64,000 nucleotides of DNA from JBNGOQ01 sp050589645 (GTDB lineage Bacteria; Bacteroidota; Bacteroidia; Flavobacteriales; Flavobacteriaceae), in the NCBI RefSeq assembly GCF_050589645.1, contig NZ_JBNGOQ010000003.1, positions 186,001 through 250,000 of the forward strand, read 5' to 3'. Below the pieces are notes generated by a model. That model ran no database searches, had not been told where the DNA came from, and saw only the letters and a program-made list of their open reading frames with translations. Below are positions 58,201-64,000 of the stretch, one piece after another (within the stretch, counting starts at the first letter, position 1; every line of letters begins with the position of its first letter). The position numbers and the translations under genes are program-made.

Positions 58201-58803
58201 AGAAATACTGATGAAGAGGTCTCTGTCTTGACCGATGGCCTAGTTCTTAATCTTATTGATTTACCTACCCTTGATCTTGATATAAAGGCCCTTGCAACAG
58301 ATGATACCCAGCGCGTGCGCATGGAACTCACGGGAGATCAGATGCGGAATAGGGTAGATACGGAAGCACCATTTTTATTGTATGGTAACGCCAATGGAGC
58401 CCCCTTTTTTCCAGGCATGTTTACAATTACCGCAAGTGCTTTTTCTGGAAGTGCAGAAGGTTTAATCAAATCAATTGATTTTGAAATCATTGATACCCTT
58501 CCGTTGAAAATCAATGGACTTAGCTTCAAAGAAACCAAAGCGCAGGACTTTGAGATTAAAGTGTACCCTAACCCTGCGACTGTGGAAGTAGCTATTGTTA
58601 TGTCCAATGTGAATGTAGGGGTAAAGAGAATTCAGATTTATGATATGCAAGGTAAAATGGTTGACTCGCAAAAGTTTGGTGTACGCAAGGGAACCAATGA
58701 ATATGTTATGGAAACTTCAAGCCTTCCCGAAGGAGTCTATTTAGTAAATATTTATATTGATTCTGGGGAACTATATCAGAAAAGACTTTTAGTTCGTAAA
58801 TAG
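52273..58803 (+). CDS. T9SS-exported giant surface protein with BspA-type repeats
   Basis: 2176 residues. A signal peptide (YFLIVSVLPVLTFSQ) is followed by seven repeats of ~55 residues (LGxDIDGEAxxDxSGWSVSL, then GNRVAIGAYLNDG) at ~20-415, probably a seven-bladed propeller. Three modules start near 420, 933 and 1472. Each has a PKD-like head (TWKTDN; VDWGDGSSD; HTYxxAGTYTVSISGDFPRI) and then 12, 13 and 8 BspA/DUF285 repeats of ~24 residues (FNQDIGSWDVSSVTDMSxMF), closing with GNSQYCxGExARQNIINTYG. An HYR-like domain (~1880-1965; ITCPADILV, TDSAGNVSNSC) precedes a Por sorting domain at ~2095-2176 (IKVYPNPATVEVAIVMSNV; LPEGVYLVNIYIDSGELYQK). It is predicted to be an outer-surface adhesin or substrate binder. 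Confidence 0.9.
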   Translation: MRKLYFLIVSVLPVLTFSQFSQIGQDIDGEAFGDQSGYSVSLSQDGNRVAIGAQLNDGNGNSSGHVRIYELNNGNWIQLGADIDGEAVLDLSGWSVSLSADGSRVAIGAYLNDGGGIFNSGHVRIYEFNNGNWIQLGTDIDGLSVEEQSGYSVGLSADGNRVVVGAYLSDVNGANSGSARVFEFSNGEWSLLGSEILGERIIDQAGWSVSISDNGNRVAVGSRLNDDGGPNAGHVRIFEFNSVDWLQVGDDIDGEAAEDLFGHSVSLNEDGSRVAVGGYENDGNGPASGHTRVFELVNGNWIQLGLDIDGEAAVDRSGWSVSLNDSGNRVAIGAYLNDGSAFNSGHTRIYEFINGNWVQLGMDIDGEASVDNQSGWSVSLNGSGNRVAIGAYLNDGTATNAGSVEVFEVPLSISPNAFVTTWKTDNAGSSGPDQITIPTFSAETYNYTVDWGDGSSDSGVTGDITHTYAIAGTYTVSISGDFPRIFFNDQGDKQKILAINSWGSIAWTSMESAFNGCTNLDMLASDVPDLSQVTSMERMFRLCLSMVGNDSFNSWDLSNVNNLDEMFLLARSFNQPLGNWNVSNVTSMSGLFWDCDVFNQDIGSWDVSSVTDMSALFRESLAFNQDIGNWDVSSVSNMSLLFFSARAFNQDLSNWDVSSVTNMESTFNSCWVFNQPLASWNVSNVTNMRGMFSDAFAFNQDISGWNVSSVRRMDVMFNNANAFDQNIGGWNVGSVTNMDLMFRSADVFNQEIGNWDVSSVTTLESMFGNAVSFNQDIGSWNLSSATDMGSMFNGATAFNQDISAWNVSNANDMRFMFNSATSFNQDIGGWDVGGVTNMQRMFKDAVNFDQDLGQWDVSNVTSMFEMFANVTLSTGNYDSLLQGWNGLNLQSNVNFSAGNSQYCFGETARQNIINTYGWTITDGGLNCPFAPMVSTWKTDNPGVSSPNQITIPTFSGASYYYTVDWGDGSSDTGITGDITHTYDMPGTYTITISGDFPRIFFNGAGDAEKLVSVDEWGDISWSSMERAFMGCSNLDIVAIDSPDLSGTTDMDLMFFGCSSLIGNASFNSWNVSNITSMASLFNNASQFNQDLSNWNVSAVTDMGNMFFGAAAFNKPIGSWNVSSLVQAGAMFRTATAFNQDLSAWNVGSVTNMGSMFRSASSFNQDISTWNVSAVTDMSGMFLGAAAFNQAIGSWDVSSVVDMNNMFSAATVFNRDIGAWNTTSVQNMSNMFRSATAFNQNIGNWDVSAVTNMSNMFQLASLFNQDIGAWDVSSVTDMGSMFAVAPNFNQDIGGWNVSNVTRMASMFNNADSFNQDLGSWDVSNVLDMAAMFASCPFNQDIGSWNVSQVINMSNMFREAASFDQNIGGWNVSNVTNMSAMFSLAVSFDQDLGGWDVSSVTNMGEMFLNVTLSLENYDALLNGWNSLASLQSNVVFDGGNSQYCLGEVARQNIINTYGWTITDGGLNCPFVPLVTTWKTDNPGASGPNQITIPTFAGEGYDYAVDWGDGSLDTNIMGSITHTYGTAGTYTVSISGDFPRIYFNGGGDAEKILAVDQWGEISWSSMEGAFQGCSNLDITATDLPDLSGINSMRRMFTGCVSLVGNASINSWDVSMVTDMATLFTDAAAFNQELANWDVSNAENMNNMFLRASSFNRPIGSWNVSNVINMGGMFNSTPFNQDIGSWNVSSVVNMDGMFQGATAFNQNIGSWDVSSVSTMRVMFDGALSFDQPIGGWDVNAVQTMTQMFNSTPFNQDISNWNVSQVSNMDGMFRNTGFFNQDIGLWNVSNVTSMRVMFQGATSFNQNLGSWDVSNVSNMTQMFSGIALNIENYDALLLGWNNLNLQPNVSFDGGNSQYCLGEAARQNMIDNDGWGITDGGAETEFPIITCPADILVQSSSVFGVTVTLADPTATDNCSTLFEFTAVRDDGLPLNALYPNGVTNISWTATDSAGNVSNSCNQTVDVVFNPDPLSITGLVLIDRNTDEEVSVLTDGLVLNLIDLPTLDLDIKALATDDTQRVRMELTGDQMRNRVDTEAPFLLYGNANGAPFFPGMFTITASAFSGSAEGLIKSIDFEIIDTLPLKINGLSFKETKAQDFEIKVYPNPATVEVAIVMSNVNVGVKRIQIYDMQGKMVDSQKFGVRKGTNEYVMETSSLPEGVYLVNIYIDSGELYQKRLLVRK

Positions 58804-58844
58804 TGATTACTAATACCGAAAAAATTCTTGACGTATAAACTCCC

Positions 58845-58915
58845 GAACCTAAGTTCTAATTGGTTTAGTTTATTGAGGTTTCGGCATCTTCGCATTTTTG
58901 TGCTCACCGAATAGG
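58845..58915 (+). repeat. right copy of ~70-bp direct repeat
   Basis: GAACCTAA (58845-58852) and GTGCTCACCGAATAGG (58900-58915) match the left copy at 46753-46822 in order, orientation and spacing. The two copies bracket the LodA-like operon and the giant surface protein. Confidence 0.5.
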
Positions 58916-58973
58916 ACACCTAAAACAAGAGAGTAACACGCTAAAACGATATTACGGTTTTTACTTAATGGAT

Positions 58974-59096
58974 TTAATGTAGTGTTGTTTCTAAAGCAGC
59001 CTTTAATAACTGAAGGGCGAGATCGCTTTCAGGCTCTTTTTCATAACTCTTACCAAGTCCTAATATTGAATCCCAACCAGCATTGGAAAAGTACAT
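58974..59096 (-). pseudogene. TPR-like C-terminal remnant, 40 codons
   Basis: The frame reads MYFSNAGWDSILGLGKSYEK then a TPR-like helix ending LALQLLKAALETTLH. This looks like the last repeat of a TPR- or hydrolase-TPR protein without its body. It lies in frame directly after the TonB-receptor fragment's stop. Probably a leftover of a larger gene lost here. Confidence 0.3.
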
Positions 59097-59117
59097 AACG
59101 GCCAAAAACCGAATCCC

Positions 59118-60455
59118 TCAAAACCTAAAACTGTACCCCACGGACGGCAAAATGGGAAAAAGGCTCTGTTGTGCAATAAATGTTCTTGGTTCACCTATGT
59201 TATTACCTTGACGATCTTGCTGAACTTCTTCATCGACAAAATAGAAATAGGGGTTTTGGCGGGCGTAGAGGTTATAGATGCTCAGGTTCCAACTGCGTTC
59301 GCCCCATTTTTTCTTTTTGCGGAAATGGATCCCCACGTCCAGTTTGTGGAAGGCCCGCATCCTGTTGGCGTTGCGCTCGCCATAAATGAACACTTCGGAG
59401 GTACCATCACCGTAGAAACTGGATTCATCTATGATATCGTATTTCCCTATGGGCAGGGTAAAGGCGCTGCCGGTGCCATAGACCCATGTCGCGGCGACAT
59501 CTATATGCTCCTTCAGTTGGTGGGTGACCACCACACTTGCATCGTGCCTTCTGTCATACCGATAGGGAAAGGCCTTGCCGCCGTTTATGTTGTCAAATTG
59601 CCGATCGGTCCTGGACCAGGTGTACCCGATCCATCCGGTGGTCCTCCCCTCCTTTTTTTGCAACAGTAGTTCCAGCCCATAGGAGGTTCCGTCCCCATCG
59701 CCCTCTACCAAATTCTCCCAATTGGAGGAGGTTCCCAAAAAGGTGGCGCCCTCTTTGTATTCGATCAGGTTCCGCATGCTTTTGTAGTACGCCTCGGCAC
59801 TGAGTTCATAGATGCCATGGTCCAAAGACCTTGCCATGCCAATGGACCACTGTTGGGATCTTTGCGGGGCCACCCCGTCCGTTGCCGGGACCCAGAGGTC
59901 CGTGGGAAAGCCGATGCCCGAGTTGGTCAACAAATGTACGTTTTGCTGCATTCTGGAATAGGCGGCCTTGACGGACATATCCTCCGTTAACAGATAGCTG
60001 GCCAAGATCCTGGGTTCCCAGGATGCATAGTCCCCGCCATTCACATGGTATACCGAAGTACGAAAACCCAAATTGGTTTGGATGCGGTCTCCCAGCCTGA
60101 TCTCGTGCTCCATATACCCCGCGTTCTCCCAGGCAAGGACATCGCGATTGCCGAACTCGTTGTCCAAGGTGCTTTGGCCATTGGTACGGGTCCTGCTCCT
60201 TGTTGCGCCGGGCTTAAAAGTATGGTAGATGCTGTTTGCCCCGAACTTCAACTTGTAACCGGGGCCAACGAAATATTCAAAACCTGCCTTTAGGCCCAGA
60301 TCATATATGCCGGACAGGAAACGCCTAGAGGATTCAAGAGTTTCCTGGTCGTTCACAAAGGTCCCGCTGGTCCCGGTCCTAAATCGGTAACGGGTATAGG
60401 ACAAGGTAACGTTACCGAACAGTTTTTGACCATAAAGTGGTTCCCCGCATCGCAC
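59118..60455 (-). pseudogene. 5'-truncated TonB-dependent receptor (C-terminal barrel fragment)
   Basis: 445 codons covering only the second half of a TonB-dependent outer-membrane beta-barrel (NVTLSYTRYRFRTGTSG; SYGLELLLQKKEGRTTGWIG; YDRRHDASVVVTHQLKEHID), ending in the aromatic YSFRF outer-membrane signature. There is no signal peptide, carboxypeptidase-regulatory domain or plug, about 450 residues that a full receptor has. The upstream junction near 60440-60490 runs into a remnant of the neighbouring peptidase's 3' end. Higher G+C than both neighbours. Expression as a stand-alone protein is unlikely. Confidence 0.75.
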
Positions 60456-60459
60456 TTTG

Positions 60460-60495
60460 CAGTTGTCACCCCTGATGGGCGGTTGTTGTAAAACC
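60460..60495 (-). pseudogene. duplicate remnant of the peptidase gene 3' end
   Basis: Plus-strand GTTGTCACCCC, three bases, then GGGCGGTTGTTGT matches the peptidase 3' end at ~61020-61047 with only about two differences over ~28 bp. On the minus strand it encodes NNRPSGVTTA, parallel to NNRPPGVTTAE in the peptidase. Partial similarity continues beyond. This suggests a second peptidase copy once lay here. Confidence 0.5.
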
Positions 60496-60962
60496 TATTC
60501 TGGCAACTCAAGGGCATTCTCAAAATCTTCCTGGGTTATTGATACCCTAAATGTGTTGTCTCCTAAGGACTCAAATGAATCGGGGCCACCAAATAAGTAT
60601 TTATCTTTAAAACAGAGTTCTTGGTCTGATAGAAGTTTGTCAACACATATGTAACCTTTGTTATCAGAAAAGACAAGGCTAACGGAATCTATTCCCCTGG
60701 TATTGCTATCCAAGCACCCATGTAGTCCTGTAAAAACTTCCTGTTTATACTTGCACCTGTAACTTTCCGAAGCTTCTAAACGGACTTCCTGAAAGAACTC
60801 TCTAGTACCTAAGTTATTATAAAAGAGAGACATCGTCAAGGTTGAATCACTTCTGTTTTCGACAACTAAGGTGAAGTCAACCGGAAGATCTTCATTTTTA
60901 TCTGTACAAGATGATAAGATTAATATAATGAATATCAGTACTAATTTTTTGTTCAATCGCAT
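60495..60962 (-). CDS. putative lipoprotein, 155 aa
   Basis: Lipoprotein signal (LVLIFIILILSSC, then TDKNEDLP). The mature part (DFTLVVENRSDSTLTMSLFY, then NNLGTREFF) is beta-rich with a few Cys. The start overlaps the end of the upstream peptidase gene by 10 bp, so the pair is co-translated. Function unknown; an inhibitor or accessory of the peptidase is a guess from position. Confidence 0.7.
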   Translation of the reverse strand: MRLNKKLVLIFIILILSSCTDKNEDLPVDFTLVVENRSDSTLTMSLFYNNLGTREFFQEVRLEASESYRCKYKQEVFTGLHGCLDSNTRGIDSVSLVFSDNKGYICVDKLLSDQELCFKDKYLFGGPDSFESLGDNTFRVSITQEDFENALELPE

Positions 60963-62767
60963 GTTTGTGAGTTTTGCAGTGCCCGATCCATATAGGCGAA
61001 CAACTGGTTCAATTCTGCTGTTGTCACCCCCGGTGGGCGGTTGTTGTTCAACTTATTTCGCCAGGTACTTGGAGATCTACTATTGTCCAAAGCGGCCTGT
61101 ATTTGTCTTAAGCTGTAGCCGCTTACATTATCAACCGGCCAACGAGTATTCCTTGTGTTTTGATTAAATCTATCAATTAAATCGATTACGATAGGGGTAT
61201 ATTCGTTCATATCTTTTACTTGCACTCTTTGTCTCCAGTCATTCCAGCCTATGTTGTTCAAATCATTAAAATAATTTGAATTGTATCTATCGTACCGAGC
61301 ATTGGTAATGATGGTCTCCACACCCTCTGCCCAGCTCTCCATAAGCATGTTCCTTCTACAGCTTCTGGCCACAACGGAGAAAATACCGGGATCCAATTCC
61401 CTATGGCTCGCATGGGTAAGCTCATGGGTAGTGGTGGCGTAGATTCCGTCACTGCCCCTATACCTTCCACCACTTATCCGTGTTACCCTGATGTCTGAAG
61501 CAAATACATTTATGGCCGGACGGTGTTCCGAACGTACATCCCTGTTGTATTTGGCACTTATGGTGGTATACCGGGGCCTTCGCAGGCCATAGGTGGGTAC
61601 ATGTTGTGTATAATAATCAAGGGCGGCGTTCTGGACCAGGGAGTAAAGATGTGCCCTACCATAAGTAAAATGCTGGTTCCAGGACTTTCTTTTGTATTTC
61701 CGGGTGCCCCTGTGCCTTGCCGCTACAAAAATGGTGCCCTGCATTACCCTAAAATTGGCCGGACTATTAAAATACACGGCATACTTTACTCTTTTGGTCC
61801 TGGTGGAGCTTGTGCGAAAATACCCGGAACTGTTGGTCCTTGCCCTTTTAATGACTAAAAATCCCCATTTCCTTACCTTTATCTCCGCGCCCTTAACACC
61901 GACCCGTCTGTTCCCTATGGCATCCTCCGAAACCGTCACCCTGCCATTGGGGCTCCACCTCCTCGCAGATAGACTCCCTTCGCCATAATTGGAATAATCG
62001 ATTGCAACATCTTCCAATGAAAGCCCTTTTTTCTTTAGCTGGTCAAACCCGATTTTTTCCCCTGAAGCCATAATATAGTCAAGGCTCCCAAGTTCTTCCT
62101 TGTCCAGATTGCCCGTTACCTTTAACACCTCGGTCTCCAGGATTTCAAAAAAAGGTTCCCCATATGCTTTAAGCACCCTGGATGTTTTGTCTTCAGGTAA
62201 GTACACTGGTATCTCATCTTCTTCTAAATCTGTTTTCTGTTCAGGAGGGAAGTAAAGTTCTTCTAGTTTTTCATGAACTATTTCCTTAGGAAATTCGTAA
62301 TCAACTGGAAACACGGAATACTGATAGGAGTAGGGCGCTTCTAGAGGGAGAGAAGGGTCTCTAAATCCTTCACCTGCTTCTATTACTTCATAGTGAAGCG
62401 GAACATTGACGATGTCCAGGATACTGTCAGTAATAAGACGTAAGTACTCGGTCGTATCTCTTGGCAGAAAGCGATGATAATAATGGGAAGCTTCTATGTT
62501 AAATTTTTCTTTTGTCTTATTGAGGCTTACAATTTTCTTTAAACTGACGTTGTTTATCATGTTATTATATGCTTTTTGCATATTCTCTACGGTAAAGGGA
62601 ATTTCCAATTTCTTTCCCAATTGGGTCATTCCTTCTAGTTTTGGGTGCTCTAAGATTTCCAGTTGTTCCGTTTTGAGTTCGATTGTTTCATCCTGCTTAC
62701 AGGAATGGATAATGCCCAGCACCAATATTGCGACCACTACGGGCCGTAAATGTTTATAATATCTCAT
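60953..62767 (-). CDS. exported lipoprotein metallopeptidase-like (HELTH)
   Basis: 604 residues, with a lipoprotein signal (VVVAILVLGIIHSC). Residues ~30-300 form a helical propeptide-like region, and ~280-330 look like a carboxypeptidase-regulatory-type beta domain (VGVKGAEIKVRKW). The catalytic-looking part has THELTHASHREL (H448, E449, H452) and, downstream, LMESWAEGVET (E477 or E481), a gluzincin-type pattern where the Glu could be the third zinc ligand. Only one zinc-binding stretch is present and no known peptidase family is matched with certainty. It begins a two-gene operon with the downstream lipoprotein. Confidence 0.75.
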   Translation of the reverse strand: MRYYKHLRPVVVAILVLGIIHSCKQDETIELKTEQLEILEHPKLEGMTQLGKKLEIPFTVENMQKAYNNMINNVSLKKIVSLNKTKEKFNIEASHYYHRFLPRDTTEYLRLITDSILDIVNVPLHYEVIEAGEGFRDPSLPLEAPYSYQYSVFPVDYEFPKEIVHEKLEELYFPPEQKTDLEEDEIPVYLPEDKTSRVLKAYGEPFFEILETEVLKVTGNLDKEELGSLDYIMASGEKIGFDQLKKKGLSLEDVAIDYSNYGEGSLSARRWSPNGRVTVSEDAIGNRRVGVKGAEIKVRKWGFLVIKRARTNSSGYFRTSSTRTKRVKYAVYFNSPANFRVMQGTIFVAARHRGTRKYKRKSWNQHFTYGRAHLYSLVQNAALDYYTQHVPTYGLRRPRYTTISAKYNRDVRSEHRPAINVFASDIRVTRISGGRYRGSDGIYATTTHELTHASHRELDPGIFSVVARSCRRNMLMESWAEGVETIITNARYDRYNSNYFNDLNNIGWNDWRQRVQVKDMNEYTPIVIDLIDRFNQNTRNTRWPVDNVSGYSLRQIQAALDNSRSPSTWRNKLNNNRPPGVTTAELNQLFAYMDRALQNSQTCD

Positions 62768-63209
62768 TATTTCTGGTCTTTACAGTTGTTTTATGGTTTA
62801 ATACATGTTTGAGGGCGTCAAAAACGCTTTTGGGAGTGCTTACAAACAGGGCTTTTTTTAGTATCGGTCTAAAGCCTTGTTAAAAAGCTAGCATGTCCTT
62901 AGAGTATGGGCAAAGTGTTGGGAATCACTCCGCGACCTTTTATTAAATCCCATTAAGGTGCGGATAAAATGATTGGAAAGAAAAACCTATGTAATAAGTG
63001 GGCGTATGGGGGGATAGGTGGGAAGGTGTTTTACTTTTCTAATACTATTTGTTAAGTTTTAAGTGATAAAAACGAAATAGGATCAGGTGTAGGTTGGTTA
63101 TGGTGGATTTGGGTCTTTTGACAGTAAGAAAATTCGACATAATTGTGTATCTTGCATTTCCCTAATTTCTTTCTCGAACGACCCAATAAATAGAAAAAGA
63201 AACTATTGA
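62768..63209. other. divergent intergenic region, 442 bp
   Basis: AT-rich DNA between the divergent peptidase and nuclease-helicase genes. No gene, RNA or convincing promoter seen. Confidence 0.45.
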
Positions 63210-64000
63210 ATGACCTTCCAAAACATTCTTGAAAAATACCGTAAATATTCATTTTCCGAACATGATAAAGGCGACCGTTTTGAACGATTGATGGCCGCAT
63301 ACTTACAAACCGACCCGAAATATTCAAATCTGTTTAAAGAGGTTTGGTTGTGGAATGACTTTCCTAGTCGAAACGATTTAGGTGGTAATGATACAGGTAT
63401 CGATATTGTAGCATTAACAAAAGAGGGGGATTATTGGGCAATTCAATGCAAGTGCTACGCAGAAAATACAACCATAGACAAAAAAGCAGTTGATAGCTTT
63501 TTATCTACTTCAAGCAGACAGTTTAAAAACGAGCAGTTACAAACCGTTAGTTTTATGCATCGTTTGTGGATTGACACCACAGGTAAGCGTTGGAGCTCTA
63601 ATGCTGAACAGGTTATTTTAAACCAGAATATTCCAGTTACACGTTTAGGATTGTTTGCCTTAGAAGAAGCACCTGTACAATGGCAGAAATTGGAGGATGG
63701 TATTACAGGAAAATCTGCATTGGTTAAAAAATATGATACAAGACCACATCAGCAAACTGCTTTAGAAAGCACACACGATTATTTTAAAGAAAAGGACAAA
63801 GGCAAACTCATCATGGCCTGTGGTACAGGTAAAACATTTACAGCTTTGCGTATTGCAGAGCATGAAACCAGCGGAAAAGGTTTAATTCTGTTTTTAGTGC
63901 CTTCAATAGCGTTAATTGGACAAACCTTAAACGAATGGACGGCTCAAGCCAGAAACCCTATTAATGCGATTTGTATTTGTTCACAACCAGATATCACTAA
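63210..64000 (+). CDS. nuclease-helicase, type ISP restriction-like, 3' end outside window
   Basis: 263 codons from the ATG at 63210, open to the window end. Residues ~15-90 form an Mrr-like nuclease fold: FERLMAAYLQ (E25), DTGIDIVALT (D65), WAIQCKCY with Q79-x-K81, the PD-(D/E)xK pattern. A SF2 helicase part begins with the Q-like RPHQQTAL and Walker A MACGTGKTFTAL (~202-213), and continues with ILFLVPSIALIGQTL. This order is that of LlaGI-type ISP restriction-modification enzymes, where a methyltransferase and target domain would follow downstream. If those are absent, it could instead be a stand-alone nuclease-helicase. AT-rich compared with the neighbours. Confidence 0.8.
   Translation, partial: MTFQNILEKYRKYSFSEHDKGDRFERLMAAYLQTDPKYSNLFKEVWLWNDFPSRNDLGGNDTGIDIVALTKEGDYWAIQCKCYAENTTIDKKAVDSFLSTSSRQFKNEQLQTVSFMHRLWIDTTGKRWSSNAEQVILNQNIPVTRLGLFALEEAPVQWQKLEDGITGKSALVKKYDTRPHQQTALESTHDYFKEKDKGKLIMACGTGKTFTALRIAEHETSGKGLILFLVPSIALIGQTLNEWTAQARNPINAICICSQPDIT

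Larger units (their letters stand above)
58804..59117. other. intergenic region with right direct repeat and gene remnant, 314 bp
   Basis: Contains the right ~70-bp direct-repeat copy (58845-58915) and a 40-codon remnant on the minus strand (58974-59096). No intact gene. Confidence 0.5.

Overview
The window looks like a chromosomal segment of a marine-type flavobacterium (Bacteroidota, family Flavobacteriaceae; the genus cannot be told from sequence alone). Evidence: a type IX secretion (Por) C-terminal sorting domain, TonB-dependent receptor and DUF3857/transglutaminase proteins, many short lipoproteins with a Bacteroidota-style lipobox, Bacteroidota -33/-7 promoters (TTTC/TTG...TAnnTTTG-like), few clear Shine-Dalgarno sequences, and AT-rich intergenic DNA.

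Layout. 1-1805: 3' part of a SIR2-like, probably defence, protein. 2145-5182: unknown protein, then a TPR sensor kinase / LuxR-type regulator pair. 5189-8587 (minus): DUF805 + HEQYH metalloprotease-like + YD-like repeat fusion. 9163-13633: AT-rich pair of DUF3857/transglutaminase proteins and a zinc-ribbon membrane protein. 13843-19526: small lipoproteins, ABM-domain protein, MFS transporter, alpha/beta hydrolase, DinB-like protein. 19607-22535: LytS-type kinase, LytTR regulator, TolB-like propeller. 22880-41737: an 18.9-kb tightly coupled six-gene operon made of a radical-copper (galactose oxidase-like) protein, a DUF6603 protein and four mostly very large conserved proteins of unknown function. 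41930-46400: ToxR-like regulator with a propeller, divergent from a prolyl oligopeptidase lipoprotein. 47042-51777: AT-rich four-gene operon with a LodA-like quinoprotein oxidase candidate and its LodB-like flavoprotein. 52273-58803: a 2176-residue T9SS-exported surface protein (seven-repeat propeller, three PKD-like + BspA-type modules). 58974-62767 (minus): remnant DNA, a 5'-truncated TonB receptor, a lipoprotein and a secreted HExxH peptidase. 63210-end: start of a nuclease-helicase resembling type ISP restriction enzymes.

The best candidates for an undescribed system are the 18.9-kb operon and the LodA/LodB-like operon. Each encodes an oxidase family whose active site depends on a protein-derived cofactor (Tyr-Cys copper radical; Cys-Trp quinone), surrounded by uncharacterised partners with no export signal that I can see. 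A pair of 10-bp direct repeats with a 21-bp period, typical of LytTR-family operators, lies just upstream of the giant operon. A second such pair, with one identical half-site, lies at 17.57 kb; the LytTR regulator gene lies between them. The LodA-like operon and the giant surface protein are bracketed by diverged ~70-bp direct repeats, the left one beside a tRNA-3'-end-like fragment, which suggests an inserted 12-kb block. Functions are inferred from motifs recalled from known families; no database search was run.
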